Below are positions 1 through 5,963 of a stretch of DNA of 5,963 nucleotides, one piece after another. Location of the stretch: contig DAOVQI010000221.1 in assembly GCA_030628785.1 (NCBI GenBank), positions 1-5,963 on the forward strand, written 5' to 3'. The number at the start of each line of letters is the position of its first letter. Positions within the stretch are counted from its first letter, which is position 1. The stretch is from Bacteroidota bacterium (GTDB taxonomy: Bacteria > Bacteroidota > Bacteroidia > Bacteroidales > VadinHA17). The translations under genes were made by a program, and so were the position numbers. A model generated the notes under the pieces. It worked only from the letters and a program-made list of their open reading frames with translations. It was not told the DNA's origin and ran no database searches.

Positions 1-20
1 AAAAAATCAAATCAATTTAG

Positions 21-28
21 TACCTTGG
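21..28 (+). promoter_or_regulatory. possible -7 promoter box of the antiporter gene
   Basis: TACCTTGG matches the Bacteroidetes -7 consensus TAnnTTTG at all but one informative base and lies 17 nt before the preferred ATG at 46. That spacing would give a very short untranslated leader. The matching -33 element would fall at or beyond the window edge, so it cannot be checked. In AT-rich DNA a one-mismatch box is common, so this is only a candidate. Confidence 0.3.
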
Positions 29-45
29 AAAAAATTATTTCACCC

Positions 46-2982
46 ATGAAAGCAAAAAGGATCATTTCATTTAAGTTATTTCTCCCTTTAATTTTTTGTT
101 TGTTTATAGGCTTCTCATATTCCGGTTACAGCCAGGAACACAACAAGGATCAGGAAAAGGATAAGACTGAAGTTGTACAACACGGAGCTGAAGAACATAC
201 TGATCAGGAAGTTCATGATGAGGGAGAACATGGCCTCGATTTATCATCGTTGTTTTTCATTATTATCGCCTTGATCATTGGTGCTGCCGTAAGGCATTTT
301 TTACGAAAAAGTCCGCTGCCTTTTACGGTTATGTTACTTCTGTTTGGTTTAGGTCTGGGTATGGCAACGCGTGTAGGCTGGTTTGATTCCTGGAATCTTG
401 GATTTGTACATCTGAATGTAAGTTTTTTCAGTAAATCGATTGCATGGGCAGGAAAGATGGATCCTCATTTGATTCTTTTCATTTTCTTGCCAATACTGAT
501 CTTTGAGGCAGCTTTTGCACTGGATGTTCATACGTTCAGAAGGACTTTTGCTAATGCTTCCATTCTTGCTATTCCCGGAATAATTTTGGCTATGGTTTTA
601 ACAGCTGCTCTTGTTATTGGTTTGGATAAAGCCGGAATAGGACTTGTGGGCTGGGGCTGGACTATTGCATTGATGTTTGGTGCAATAGCGAGTGCTACTG
701 ACCCGGTTGCGGTTGTAGCGTTGTTGAAGGAATTAGGTGCAAGTAAGAAACTGGGTACACTTATCGAGGGAGAATCCTTATTGAACGACGGAACAGCCAT
801 TGTTCTTTTCATGGTTTTCCTTCTGAGTTTCACTGGTGAGGCATCCGGTTCTCCGATACTTGAATTTTTCCGTGTTGCATTTGGAGGTATCCTTTTAGGA
901 ATAATCATAGGAGGACTTACCATTTCATGGGTTAGAAGGGTTTTTAATGATGCCCTTGTTGAGATCAGTGTCGTTATTATGGCTGCATATATTACATTTT
1001 TTATTTGCGAACATTTCTTCCACGTATCCGGTGTGCTGGGTCTGGTTACCCTTGGTTTGGTAATGGCAAGCGTTGGACGTACCAGAATAAGTCCGGAAGT
1101 TGAGCACTTTCTCCATGAATTTTGGGAATTAGCCGCCTTTATTGCCAATACTTTAATCTTTTTAATCGTTGGTGTGGTGATAGCCCAACGAACAGTTTTT
1201 ACCGGAAAAGATTTTCTTATTCTTGGAATTGTTTATATTGGTATCCATGTTGTTCGTGCGGTTGTGATAGGAGTATTCTATCCGTTTATGAAGAGGATTG
1301 GATATGGCCTGTCGGTAAAAGAATCATATGTTTTATGGTGGGGTGCGCTGCGCGGAGCCATTGGTCTTGCCCTGGCATTAATTGTTGCAGGGGAAGAATC
1401 AATAAAACCTCAAATAAGGGATCAAATTCTTTTTTTAACTGCCGGTTTAGTAACCCTTACATCGTTAGTTAATGCAACCACCATTAAAATTTTGGTTAAT
1501 AAGCTTGGTTTAACCAAAGTTTCACCGGCCATAGCCCTGATGCGCTCCAATGCAAACCAGTATCTTAGACAGAGCACCGAAAATACGATTGAAAAATTGA
1601 AGGATGACCGGTTTCTGAGCCGTGCTAACTGGACTGCGGTAAAAGAATACCTTCCCCAAAGTGCCAAAAGATTTAGTACGGAAAACATTAAAATAGAAAC
1701 AATCGCTGAAACCCGTCGAAGGATACTTGAAAAAGAAAAAAGCAGTTATTGGCATCAATTTAGAGATGGATTACTTGGCCCCATTGCCGTACGGAGGTTA
1801 TCAGAGACAATTGACGACATTCTTGATGCCGGAGGAATGATCCCCTTATCGGAAAGAAAAGACCTGGAGGAATCCTGGAAAACACCAAAATTATTGACTT
1901 GGTTGCAATCAATGCCGATGGCAGGGAGGATGACAAAACGGACTTTTTTTGAAAGATTATCCGTTAGTTATGATAGTGCCAGGGGATTTGTTGAGGCTCA
2001 GGAAGAAGCACTGAAATTGGTTGAAAGCATGTACAGAAGTCTTAAAACTGATGATCAGATGAATGATGAGGAAGAAGAAAAAAACCTTGGAATTATTGAA
2101 GAAGAGATCAATGAAAACAAAATTCATGGGCAAACATTTATTCGAAACATTCGGAAAAATTTTCCTGAAATTTATTCTGCAATTGCTACAAGACAAGCCA
2201 TCCGTTCTATGTTGAATTATGAACGAAGGACAGTCGAAAGATTACAAAAGAATGGAAGGATTGAAAGCGGTGAAGCCAAAAAGATGATTTCCGGCATTGA
2301 AGAAAGGATGAAAAAGTTAATGGATTCACCACCATCGGTATCCTTACCCGATGCAGTGGAATTACTGAAAGATGTGTCATGGTTAAAGGATCTTGAACCG
2401 GGAGTTTTAACCCAGGTAGTGAGTCATTTTCAAACCAAAGTATATTCGGTTGGAGAGAAAATCATTCGTGAAGGTGGTTCAGGCGACGGATTTTTCTTTA
2501 TTGCAAGAGGGACTATAAAAGTAACGGTTAAAGAAAAGGTGGTGGATATTATAGGCCACGGAAATTTTATTGGCGAAATGGCTGGATTGACCGGTTTACC
2601 CAGAACAGCAGAAGTATCTGCCGAATCGCCTGTAACGGTCTTGTGGATGTCATCAGTCAATATGCATTCCATCATGAAAGCATCAGAGAAACTTGAAAAA
2701 CGGCTGTGGCAAATTGGAGGGTCTCGCCTGGCTGAAAATTTATTAGTGGAAATAGAACCTTATAATCAGTGGCGGCAGTCTCAGTTGAGGAGCTTGTTAT
2801 CCAAGGGATTAGTAATTAATCCAAGCGAAAGTCCTGATATGGACCTTAAAGATAAAATTGTTATTCTTTTGACCGGAAGAGCTATTCCAAAAGACAAAGG
2901 CAAAAAAGAGATTAAAGCACCGGCTATTTTAGAAAACATAGAGATGAATTTTAGCAAGGATTGCCTGATCTTTGTATGTTAA
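46..2982 (+). CDS. SOS1-like Na+(K+)/H+ antiporter (CPA1/NHE family) with C-terminal cyclic-nucleotide-binding domain
   Basis: Predicted inner-membrane cation/proton exchanger of 978 residues. ATG at 46 is preferred over the in-frame TTG at 25 because it places a signal peptide at the very start: Lys/Arg-rich residues 2-5, a hydrophobic core at about 11-24, and likely cleavage near YS/QE at 29-30. Residues 30-63 are rich in Asp, Glu and His (five His). About a dozen membrane segments fill residues 66-488. They carry the family motifs ATDPVAVVALLKELGASKK (from 217), GESLLNDGTA (ND pair at N247-D248) and GALRGAIG (Arg436), and the first two closely resemble plant SOS1. Residues 495-775 are soluble and mostly helical, with an acidic patch at 669-691. 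A cNMP-binding jelly roll spans about 783-880. Its phosphate cassette runs from FIGEMAG to PRTAEV (E844, R853, T854), aligning with CRP E72, R82 and S83. A tail of about 100 residues follows. Known of the family: such exchangers handle salt and pH homeostasis. Ligand and ion specificity are inferred, not shown. No frameshift is seen. Confidence 0.9.
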   Translation: MKAKRIISFKLFLPLIFCLFIGFSYSGYSQEHNKDQEKDKTEVVQHGAEEHTDQEVHDEGEHGLDLSSLFFIIIALIIGAAVRHFLRKSPLPFTVMLLLFGLGLGMATRVGWFDSWNLGFVHLNVSFFSKSIAWAGKMDPHLILFIFLPILIFEAAFALDVHTFRRTFANASILAIPGIILAMVLTAALVIGLDKAGIGLVGWGWTIALMFGAIASATDPVAVVALLKELGASKKLGTLIEGESLLNDGTAIVLFMVFLLSFTGEASGSPILEFFRVAFGGILLGIIIGGLTISWVRRVFNDALVEISVVIMAAYITFFICEHFFHVSGVLGLVTLGLVMASVGRTRISPEVEHFLHEFWELAAFIANTLIFLIVGVVIAQRTVFTGKDFLILGIVYIGIHVVRAVVIGVFYPFMKRIGYGLSVKESYVLWWGALRGAIGLALALIVAGEESIKPQIRDQILFLTAGLVTLTSLVNATTIKILVNKLGLTKVSPAIALMRSNANQYLRQSTENTIEKLKDDRFLSRANWTAVKEYLPQSAKRFSTENIKIETIAETRRRILEKEKSSYWHQFRDGLLGPIAVRRLSETIDDILDAGGMIPLSERKDLEESWKTPKLLTWLQSMPMAGRMTKRTFFERLSVSYDSARGFVEAQEEALKLVESMYRSLKTDDQMNDEEEEKNLGIIEEEINENKIHGQTFIRNIRKNFPEIYSAIATRQAIRSMLNYERRTVERLQKNGRIESGEAKKMISGIEERMKKLMDSPPSVSLPDAVELLKDVSWLKDLEPGVLTQVVSHFQTKVYSVGEKIIREGGSGDGFFFIARGTIKVTVKEKVVDIIGHGNFIGEMAGLTGLPRTAEVSAESPVTVLWMSSVNMHSIMKASEKLEKRLWQIGGSRLAENLLVEIEPYNQWRQSQLRSLLSKGLVINPSESPDMDLKDKIVILLTGRAIPKDKGKKEIKAPAILENIEMNFSKDCLIFVC

Positions 2983-3001
2983 ATATTAATTTCTACTTTT
3001 G
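2971..3001 (+). promoter_or_regulatory. Bacteroidetes-type promoter (-33 TTTG, -7 TACTTTTG) for the DUF177-rpmF-plsX-fabH cluster
   Basis: TTTG at 2971-2974, a 19-nt spacer, then TACTTTTG at 2994-3001. This is a full match to the Bacteroidetes primary sigma-factor consensus TTTG...TAnnTTTG with normal spacing. Transcription would be expected to start near 3007-3009, leaving a leader of about 25 nt before the DUF177 ATG at 3034. The -33 element lies inside the last four codons of the antiporter gene and the -7 box just after its stop, so the promoter and the coding end share bases. No hairpin terminator lies between the two genes. Confidence 0.82.
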
Positions 3002-3033
3002 CGAGACAATTTTTTTGATGGGATTTAAAGAAG

Positions 3034-3600
3034 ATGAGGAAATATATAATTCCGATCAAAGGATTAGGGCTGGGAAAGCACGAGTTCAATTTTAAAATTG
3101 ATTCCAGGTTCTTTGAGTATTTTGAAAATTCAGAGATAAAAGAGGGCAATCTATCGGGGAAGGTAACGGTGAATAAAAAACCGCTGGTAATTGAGCTCCA
3201 TTTTAACATTCAGGGAGAAGTGAATATAACCTGTGACCAGTGCCTGGAATATTTTAATTTCCCCGTTCAATATAACGGAACTGTTTTTGCAAAATTTGGC
3301 GAGGACAGCGAAGAACTTACAGATGATATGATTTTTCTTTCCCCAGAAGAACACGAAATTAATATATCTCAATTTTTTTACGATTTTATCTGCTTGAGTT
3401 TACCCTATAAACGAATTCATCCAAACGGAAAAAACGGAAAAAGCCTTTGTAATAAGGAAATGTTGAATAAACTCAACAAATTTCTTATCAGTGAAGAAAA
3501 AAAAATTGACGAAGATCCAAGATGGGCTCCGTTAAAGAAAATAAAATTATTTGATAATGGCACATCCAAAAAGAAAAACATCCAAGCAAAGAAGAAATAA
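3034..3600 (+). CDS. YceD/DUF177 family protein, encoded upstream of ribosomal protein L32
   Basis: Protein of 188 residues. The family is almost always encoded next to rpmF, and in bacteria and chloroplasts it is linked to 23S rRNA accumulation and ribosome assembly; the biochemical role is not settled. Diagnostic features are the CDQC pair (C67, C70) followed by LEYF, the EINISQFFYDFICLSLP segment ending in the KRIHP motif (HP at 129-130), CNKEM with C139, and DPRW at 161-164 before LKKIK. ATG 3034 follows an AAAGAAG stretch; the ATG at 3018 is in another frame. The gene follows the promoter at 2971-3001 and is probably first in the operon. Odd point: family members in this phylum usually end soon after the DPRW...LKK segment. 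This one continues about 17 residues into a Lys-rich tail (SKKKNIQAKKK), whose codons overlap the first 44 nt of rpmF in another frame. Confidence 0.93.
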   Translation: MRKYIIPIKGLGLGKHEFNFKIDSRFFEYFENSEIKEGNLSGKVTVNKKPLVIELHFNIQGEVNITCDQCLEYFNFPVQYNGTVFAKFGEDSEELTDDMIFLSPEEHEINISQFFYDFICLSLPYKRIHPNGKNGKSLCNKEMLNKLNKFLISEEKKIDEDPRWAPLKKIKLFDNGTSKKKNIQAKKK

Positions 3601-3742
3601 GCGCCGGACGCATTATAAAGCTACTGTCCCCACTGTTGCTACCTGTCAAAATTGTGGCGCAACTGTTCTGTATCACAGAGTTTGCCCAGAGTGTGGGTAT
3701 TACAGAGGAAAGTTAGCTATCGAAAAAGAAGTTACGGCTTAG
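3557..3742 (+). CDS. rpmF: 50S ribosomal protein L32 (zinc-binding, two-CxxC form)
   Basis: Protein of 61 residues, the usual length for bL32, a component of the large ribosomal subunit. It starts with the invariant MAHPKRK and a strongly basic N-terminal tail (residues 5-21) that binds rRNA. A zinc ribbon follows, with C30/C33 (CQNC) and C43/C46 (CPEC), and then the conserved GYYRGKLAIEKE end. All four zinc-ligand cysteines are present, so this is the C+ form rather than the cysteine-free paralogue that some bacteria use under zinc shortage. ATG 3557 is chosen because family members begin MAHPK; an in-frame TTG at 3551 would add only two residues. The start lies inside the 3' end of DUF177, which suggests translational coupling. 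plsX follows after 30 nt. Confidence 0.98.
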   Translation: MAHPKRKTSKQRRNKRRTHYKATVPTVATCQNCGATVLYHRVCPECGYYRGKLAIEKEVTA

Positions 3743-3772
3743 TTCATTACAATTAACCTTCAACTCACTTTT

Positions 3773-4714
3773 ATGAGAATAGGTATTGATGTAATGGGTG
3801 GTGATTATGCACCTGAAGCTACCGTTTTGGGTGCAATCCTTGCTTTGAAAGAATTAACACCCGACGACAAATTAGTCTTGATTGGTGATGAAAGAAGAAT
3901 CCAGAGCATTCTAGAACGTAAGCATGTGGCCTCTTCCAGATTCGATATTGTTCATACTGAAGTGTTTATTGAAATGGGAGATCATCCTGCAAAAGCCTGG
4001 GCTTTAAAGACAAATTCCAGCATAAGTATTGGCTACAAACTCCTGAAGAATGGTGAAATTGATGGATTGGCGAGTGCTGGGAACACCGGGGCAATGTTGA
4101 TAGGGCTTCGTTATACTGTAAAAGTTATTGAAGGAATTATTCGACCTGCAATCGCATCTTCAATACCAACCGTGGAGGGAAAACCCGCAATTCTATTGGA
4201 TGTTGGGATAAGTCCTGATTGCCGGCCTGACGTTCTTTTTCAATATGCTATTCTGGGATCGCTATATGCGGAACATGTCTGGAATACTGAAAATCCCAGG
4301 GTCGGTTTGTTAAATATCGGATTAGAGGAGACAAAAGGTAATTTGGTCTCAAAGTCAGCGTATGAATTAATGAAAGGAACCAAAGAGTTTAATTTTATTG
4401 GCAATGTTGAGGGGAATGATTTTTTCAGCAATGAAAAAGCTGATGTGATTGTATGTGACGGTTTTGTGGGAAATGTTGTATTGAAGGAAGCGGAAGCTTT
4501 TTATACGATGGTGAAAAAGCGGAAAATAAAAGATGAATTCTTTGAACGATTTAATTTTGAAAATTACGGTGGAACACCTGTTCTTGGAGTTAATTCAAAT
4601 ATAGTCATCGGTCATGGCATTTCCAATGATATAGCCATAAAAAATATGATACTGTACACAAAAAGTGTTATTAATGCGAAATTAACGGATAGAATTAAAG
4701 AAGCTTTTAAATAA
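3773..4714 (+). CDS. plsX: phosphate acyltransferase PlsX (acyl-ACP:phosphate acyltransferase)
   Basis: Protein of 313 residues, close to the family length. PlsX is a peripheral membrane enzyme that converts acyl-ACP and phosphate to acyl-phosphate and ACP; PlsY then uses the acyl-phosphate to make lysophosphatidate. Motifs in order: IDVMGGDYAP (5-14), SAGNTGA (101-107), LLDVGISPDCRP (141-152), GLLNIGLEETKGN (178-190), GNVEGND (210-216), DVIVCDGFVGNVVLK (224-238) and YGGTPVLGVN (265-274), then IGHGIS. These span the whole protein, so it is complete. Odd point: the usual DVGxN of the central motif reads DVGIS, with Ser at the Asn position. ATG 3773 lies 30 nt after rpmF and has no clear Shine-Dalgarno sequence. 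The stop overlaps the fabH start (TAATG), so the two proteins are probably made by coupled translation. Confidence 0.97.
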   Translation: MRIGIDVMGGDYAPEATVLGAILALKELTPDDKLVLIGDERRIQSILERKHVASSRFDIVHTEVFIEMGDHPAKAWALKTNSSISIGYKLLKNGEIDGLASAGNTGAMLIGLRYTVKVIEGIIRPAIASSIPTVEGKPAILLDVGISPDCRPDVLFQYAILGSLYAEHVWNTENPRVGLLNIGLEETKGNLVSKSAYELMKGTKEFNFIGNVEGNDFFSNEKADVIVCDGFVGNVVLKEAEAFYTMVKKRKIKDEFFERFNFENYGGTPVLGVNSNIVIGHGISNDIAIKNMILYTKSVINAKLTDRIKEAFK

Positions 4715-5721
4715 TGGAAAACATCAGAGCATCGATAACAGGAATAAATTGCTGGGTTCCCGAATACAGGCTATCCAATGATGAACTGGCTACCATGGTG
4801 GATACATCAGATGAATGGATAATGCAAAGGATTGGTATTAAAGAAAGACGAATTTTGAAGGGGGAAGCCCGGGGCTCTTCATATATGGGAGAAAAAGCGG
4901 TTAGAGGATTACTGGAAAAGACAGGAACATCACCAGAGGAAGTGGAGTTGATGATTTGTACAACCGTTACACCTGACAGAATGTTTCCGGCAACGGCTAA
5001 TATCATCAGTGATAAGGTAGGAATAAAAAATGCCTGGAGTTTTGATATGAATGCAGCTTGTTCAGGATTTATTTACACGCTTGAAACAGCTGCAAAATTT
5101 ATTGAATCAGGCCAATATGAAAAAGTGGTGGTAGTTGCTACGGATAAAATGTCTACCATTACCGATTACACCGACCGTACCACCTGTCCGCTTTTTGGAG
5201 ATGCTGCCGGTGCTGTTCTGCTTGAACCAACTAACGAAGATGTAGGAATTGTGGATCATATTTTTCGCACCGATGGTTACGGACGCCATCATCTGCATAT
5301 GAAAGCTGGCGGTTCTGAAAGACCAGCATCTTTTGAAACGCTTATGGATAAGGAACACTTTATTTATCAGGAAGGGCAAACGGTATTCAAATTTGCTGTT
5401 TCAAAAATGGCTGATGTTTCAGTCGAAATGATGCATAAACACAATATTGCTCCGGAAGACCTGGCCTGGTTGGTACCACACCAGGCAAATATGAGAATTA
5501 TTGAGGCTACTGCCCGACGGATGGGGATAAAGAAAGAACAAGTGATGATCAATATTACCAGATACGGAAACACTACCACTGCTACCATACCATTATGCCT
5601 TTGGGAATGGGAGGACCAGCTAAACAAAGGAGATAATATTATTTTAGCAGCTTTTGGTGGTGGGTTTACCTGGGGGTCGATTTACCTGAAGTGGGCCTAT
5701 GACGGAAAAAAGAACAAGTAA
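4714..5721 (+). CDS. fabH: beta-ketoacyl-ACP synthase III (FabH)
   Basis: Protein of 335 residues with a thiolase fold. It catalyses the first condensation of type II fatty-acid synthesis: an acyl-CoA primer plus malonyl-ACP gives beta-ketoacyl-ACP, CoA and CO2. The catalytic triad is complete: C116 in AACSGF, H256 in VPHQAN and N286 in RYGNTT. The C-terminal glycine-rich FGGGFTWG lies at 314-321. The N-terminal STEDEW-like segment reads TSDEWIMQRIGIKERR (31-46). Phe91, 25 residues before the catalytic Cys, aligns with E. coli Phe87, a residue lining the primer pocket; this alone does not tell straight-chain from branched-chain primers. Length is slightly above E. coli FabH, as in many Gram-positive and Bacteroidetes members. 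The start shares one base with the plsX stop, and the gene is the last of the cluster. Confidence 0.97.
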   Translation: MENIRASITGINCWVPEYRLSNDELATMVDTSDEWIMQRIGIKERRILKGEARGSSYMGEKAVRGLLEKTGTSPEEVELMICTTVTPDRMFPATANIISDKVGIKNAWSFDMNAACSGFIYTLETAAKFIESGQYEKVVVVATDKMSTITDYTDRTTCPLFGDAAGAVLLEPTNEDVGIVDHIFRTDGYGRHHLHMKAGGSERPASFETLMDKEHFIYQEGQTVFKFAVSKMADVSVEMMHKHNIAPEDLAWLVPHQANMRIIEATARRMGIKKEQVMINITRYGNTTTATIPLCLWEWEDQLNKGDNIILAAFGGGFTWGSIYLKWAYDGKKNK

Positions 5722-5737
5722 GGTAAATGCCACATAG

Positions 5738-5764
5738 TTGTAAGAGCAGGTTCTGCAAATACAA
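5738..5764 (+). terminator. weak imperfect hairpin after fabH, possible transcript end
   Basis: TTGTA (5738-5742) pairs with TACAA (5760-5764), and inside it GCAG (5746-5749) pairs with CTGC (5753-5756) around a GTT loop, with a 3x3 internal mismatch between the stems. It lies 16 nt after the fabH stop, where an operon end would be expected. It lacks a T-rich tail (the sequence continues TAAAAATG), so it is not a classical intrinsic terminator. It may be a 3'-end stabilising hairpin or chance. Confidence 0.25.
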
Positions 5765-5818
5765 TAAAAATGATTAATATTAGTTAATTCTTAGTACACA
5801 GATAATTTCTTATTTTAT

Positions 5819-5826
5819 TATCTTTG
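5819..5826 (+). promoter_or_regulatory. Bacteroidetes -7 promoter box for the bactofilin gene
   Basis: TATCTTTG is a perfect match to TAnnTTTG, 34 nt before the bactofilin ATG, which predicts a start site near 5832-5834 and a leader of about 28 nt. No TTTG or TTG is present at the expected -33 spacing (about 5796-5799 reads ACAC), so the promoter is either weak, uses another sigma factor, or is helped by an activator. Its position in the gap suggests the bactofilin is transcribed separately from fabH. Confidence 0.6.
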
Positions 5827-5860
5827 CGCATTAAACGAAACAAAAATTCATTTTAATTCA

Positions 5861-5963
5861 ATGGCAAAGAATAACGAGACTGAAAACAATGCAATAAACC
5901 TGATTGGTATTGGTACAGAAATTACAGGGGATATTAATTCCAATGGGGATATCCGTATAGATG
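5861..5963 (+). CDS. bactofilin (polymer-forming cytoskeletal protein), N-terminal part cut by the window end
   Basis: Only the first 34 codons are present; the frame is open to the window edge. After a short polar leader (MAKNNETENNAI) the sequence NLIGIGTEITGDINSNGDIR is the start of the bactofilin beta-helix domain, whose members typically begin with N-L-I-G-x-G-T and a G-D-I-x-S-x-G-D-I-R-I-D repeat. Known of the family: bactofilins self-assemble into filaments without nucleotide and act in cell shape, local peptidoglycan synthesis or stalk and pole organisation. The short N-terminal tail fits a cytoplasmic protein, and such tails can attach to the membrane. ATG 5861 follows an AT-rich leader with no Shine-Dalgarno sequence. 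The partner genes beyond the window are unknown. Confidence 0.85.
   Translation, partial: MAKNNETENNAINLIGIGTEITGDINSNGDIRID

Noticed and set aside
25..45. TTG start at 25 giving seven extra residues on the antiporter
   Set aside because: ATG at 46 directly begins a classical signal peptide (MKAKR then a hydrophobic core), and the TTG region overlaps a candidate -7 box.
528..1148. Long open frame on the - strand (206 codons) inside the antiporter
   Set aside because: Low-complexity Thr/Ile/Ala/Pro product of the kind made by the reverse complement of membrane-helix codons; no recognisable motif, and the + strand gene is unbroken.
1122..1472. Alternative + strand frame of 116 codons inside the antiporter
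   Set aside because: Cys/Trp/Ser-rich out-of-frame translation of membrane segments; the main frame here carries the conserved GALRGAIG motif.
2983..3033. Intrinsic terminator between the antiporter and DUF177
   Set aside because: No stem-loop is visible; the T-rich stretch at 3010-3016 has no hairpin before it.
3497..3505. Run of nine A in DUF177 as a possible frameshift or slippage site
   Set aside because: The conserved DPRW motif follows in the same frame as the upstream family motifs, so the frame is intact across the run.
5107..5627. Two - strand open frames inside fabH
   Set aside because: Shadows of the fabH frame; the sense strand encodes the catalytic His and Asn motifs in this stretch.

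Overview
The window is about 40% GC and carries six genes, all on the + strand. It most likely comes from a Bacteroidota (Bacteroidetes) chromosome. Three things support this. First, there are promoter elements of the Bacteroidetes type: TTTG, 19 nt, then TAnnTTTG at 2971-3001, and a second perfect TAnnTTTG box at 5819-5826. Second, start codons lack convincing Shine-Dalgarno sequences and sit in AT-rich leaders. Third, the gene content is typical: a long YceD/DUF177 protein, a two-CxxC ribosomal protein L32, PlsX, FabH and a bactofilin. This looks like ordinary chromosomal DNA. I see no mobile element, RNA gene, CRISPR array or long repeat.

Layout: 46-2982 encodes a 978-residue cation/proton antiporter of the CPA1/NHE type. 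It has an N-terminal signal peptide with a His/acidic extracytoplasmic stretch, a membrane exchanger domain resembling plant SOS1, about 285 residues of cytosolic, mostly helical sequence, and a C-terminal cyclic-nucleotide-binding domain. A strong promoter lies across its last codons. From there the compact cluster DUF177 - rpmF - plsX - fabH runs from 3034 to 5721. DUF177 overlaps rpmF by 44 nt, there are 30 nt between rpmF and plsX, and plsX and fabH share one base (TAATG). A 139-bp gap (5722-5860) holds a weak imperfect hairpin and a new -7 promoter box. It is followed by the first 34 codons of a bactofilin, cut off by the window end.

The central cluster is the widely conserved link between ribosome assembly (L32, YceD) and lipid synthesis. 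FabH starts fatty-acid elongation, and PlsX makes the acyl-phosphate used for phospholipid synthesis. The antiporter upstream and the bactofilin downstream appear to be separate transcription units, though no terminator separates the antiporter from the cluster, so read-through is possible.

I found no wholly unknown system. The points most worth a second look are the SOS1-like antiporter with an apparently binding-competent cNMP site, its large uncharacterised cytosolic region, the promoter buried in its 3' end, and the unusually long DUF177/rpmF overlap.
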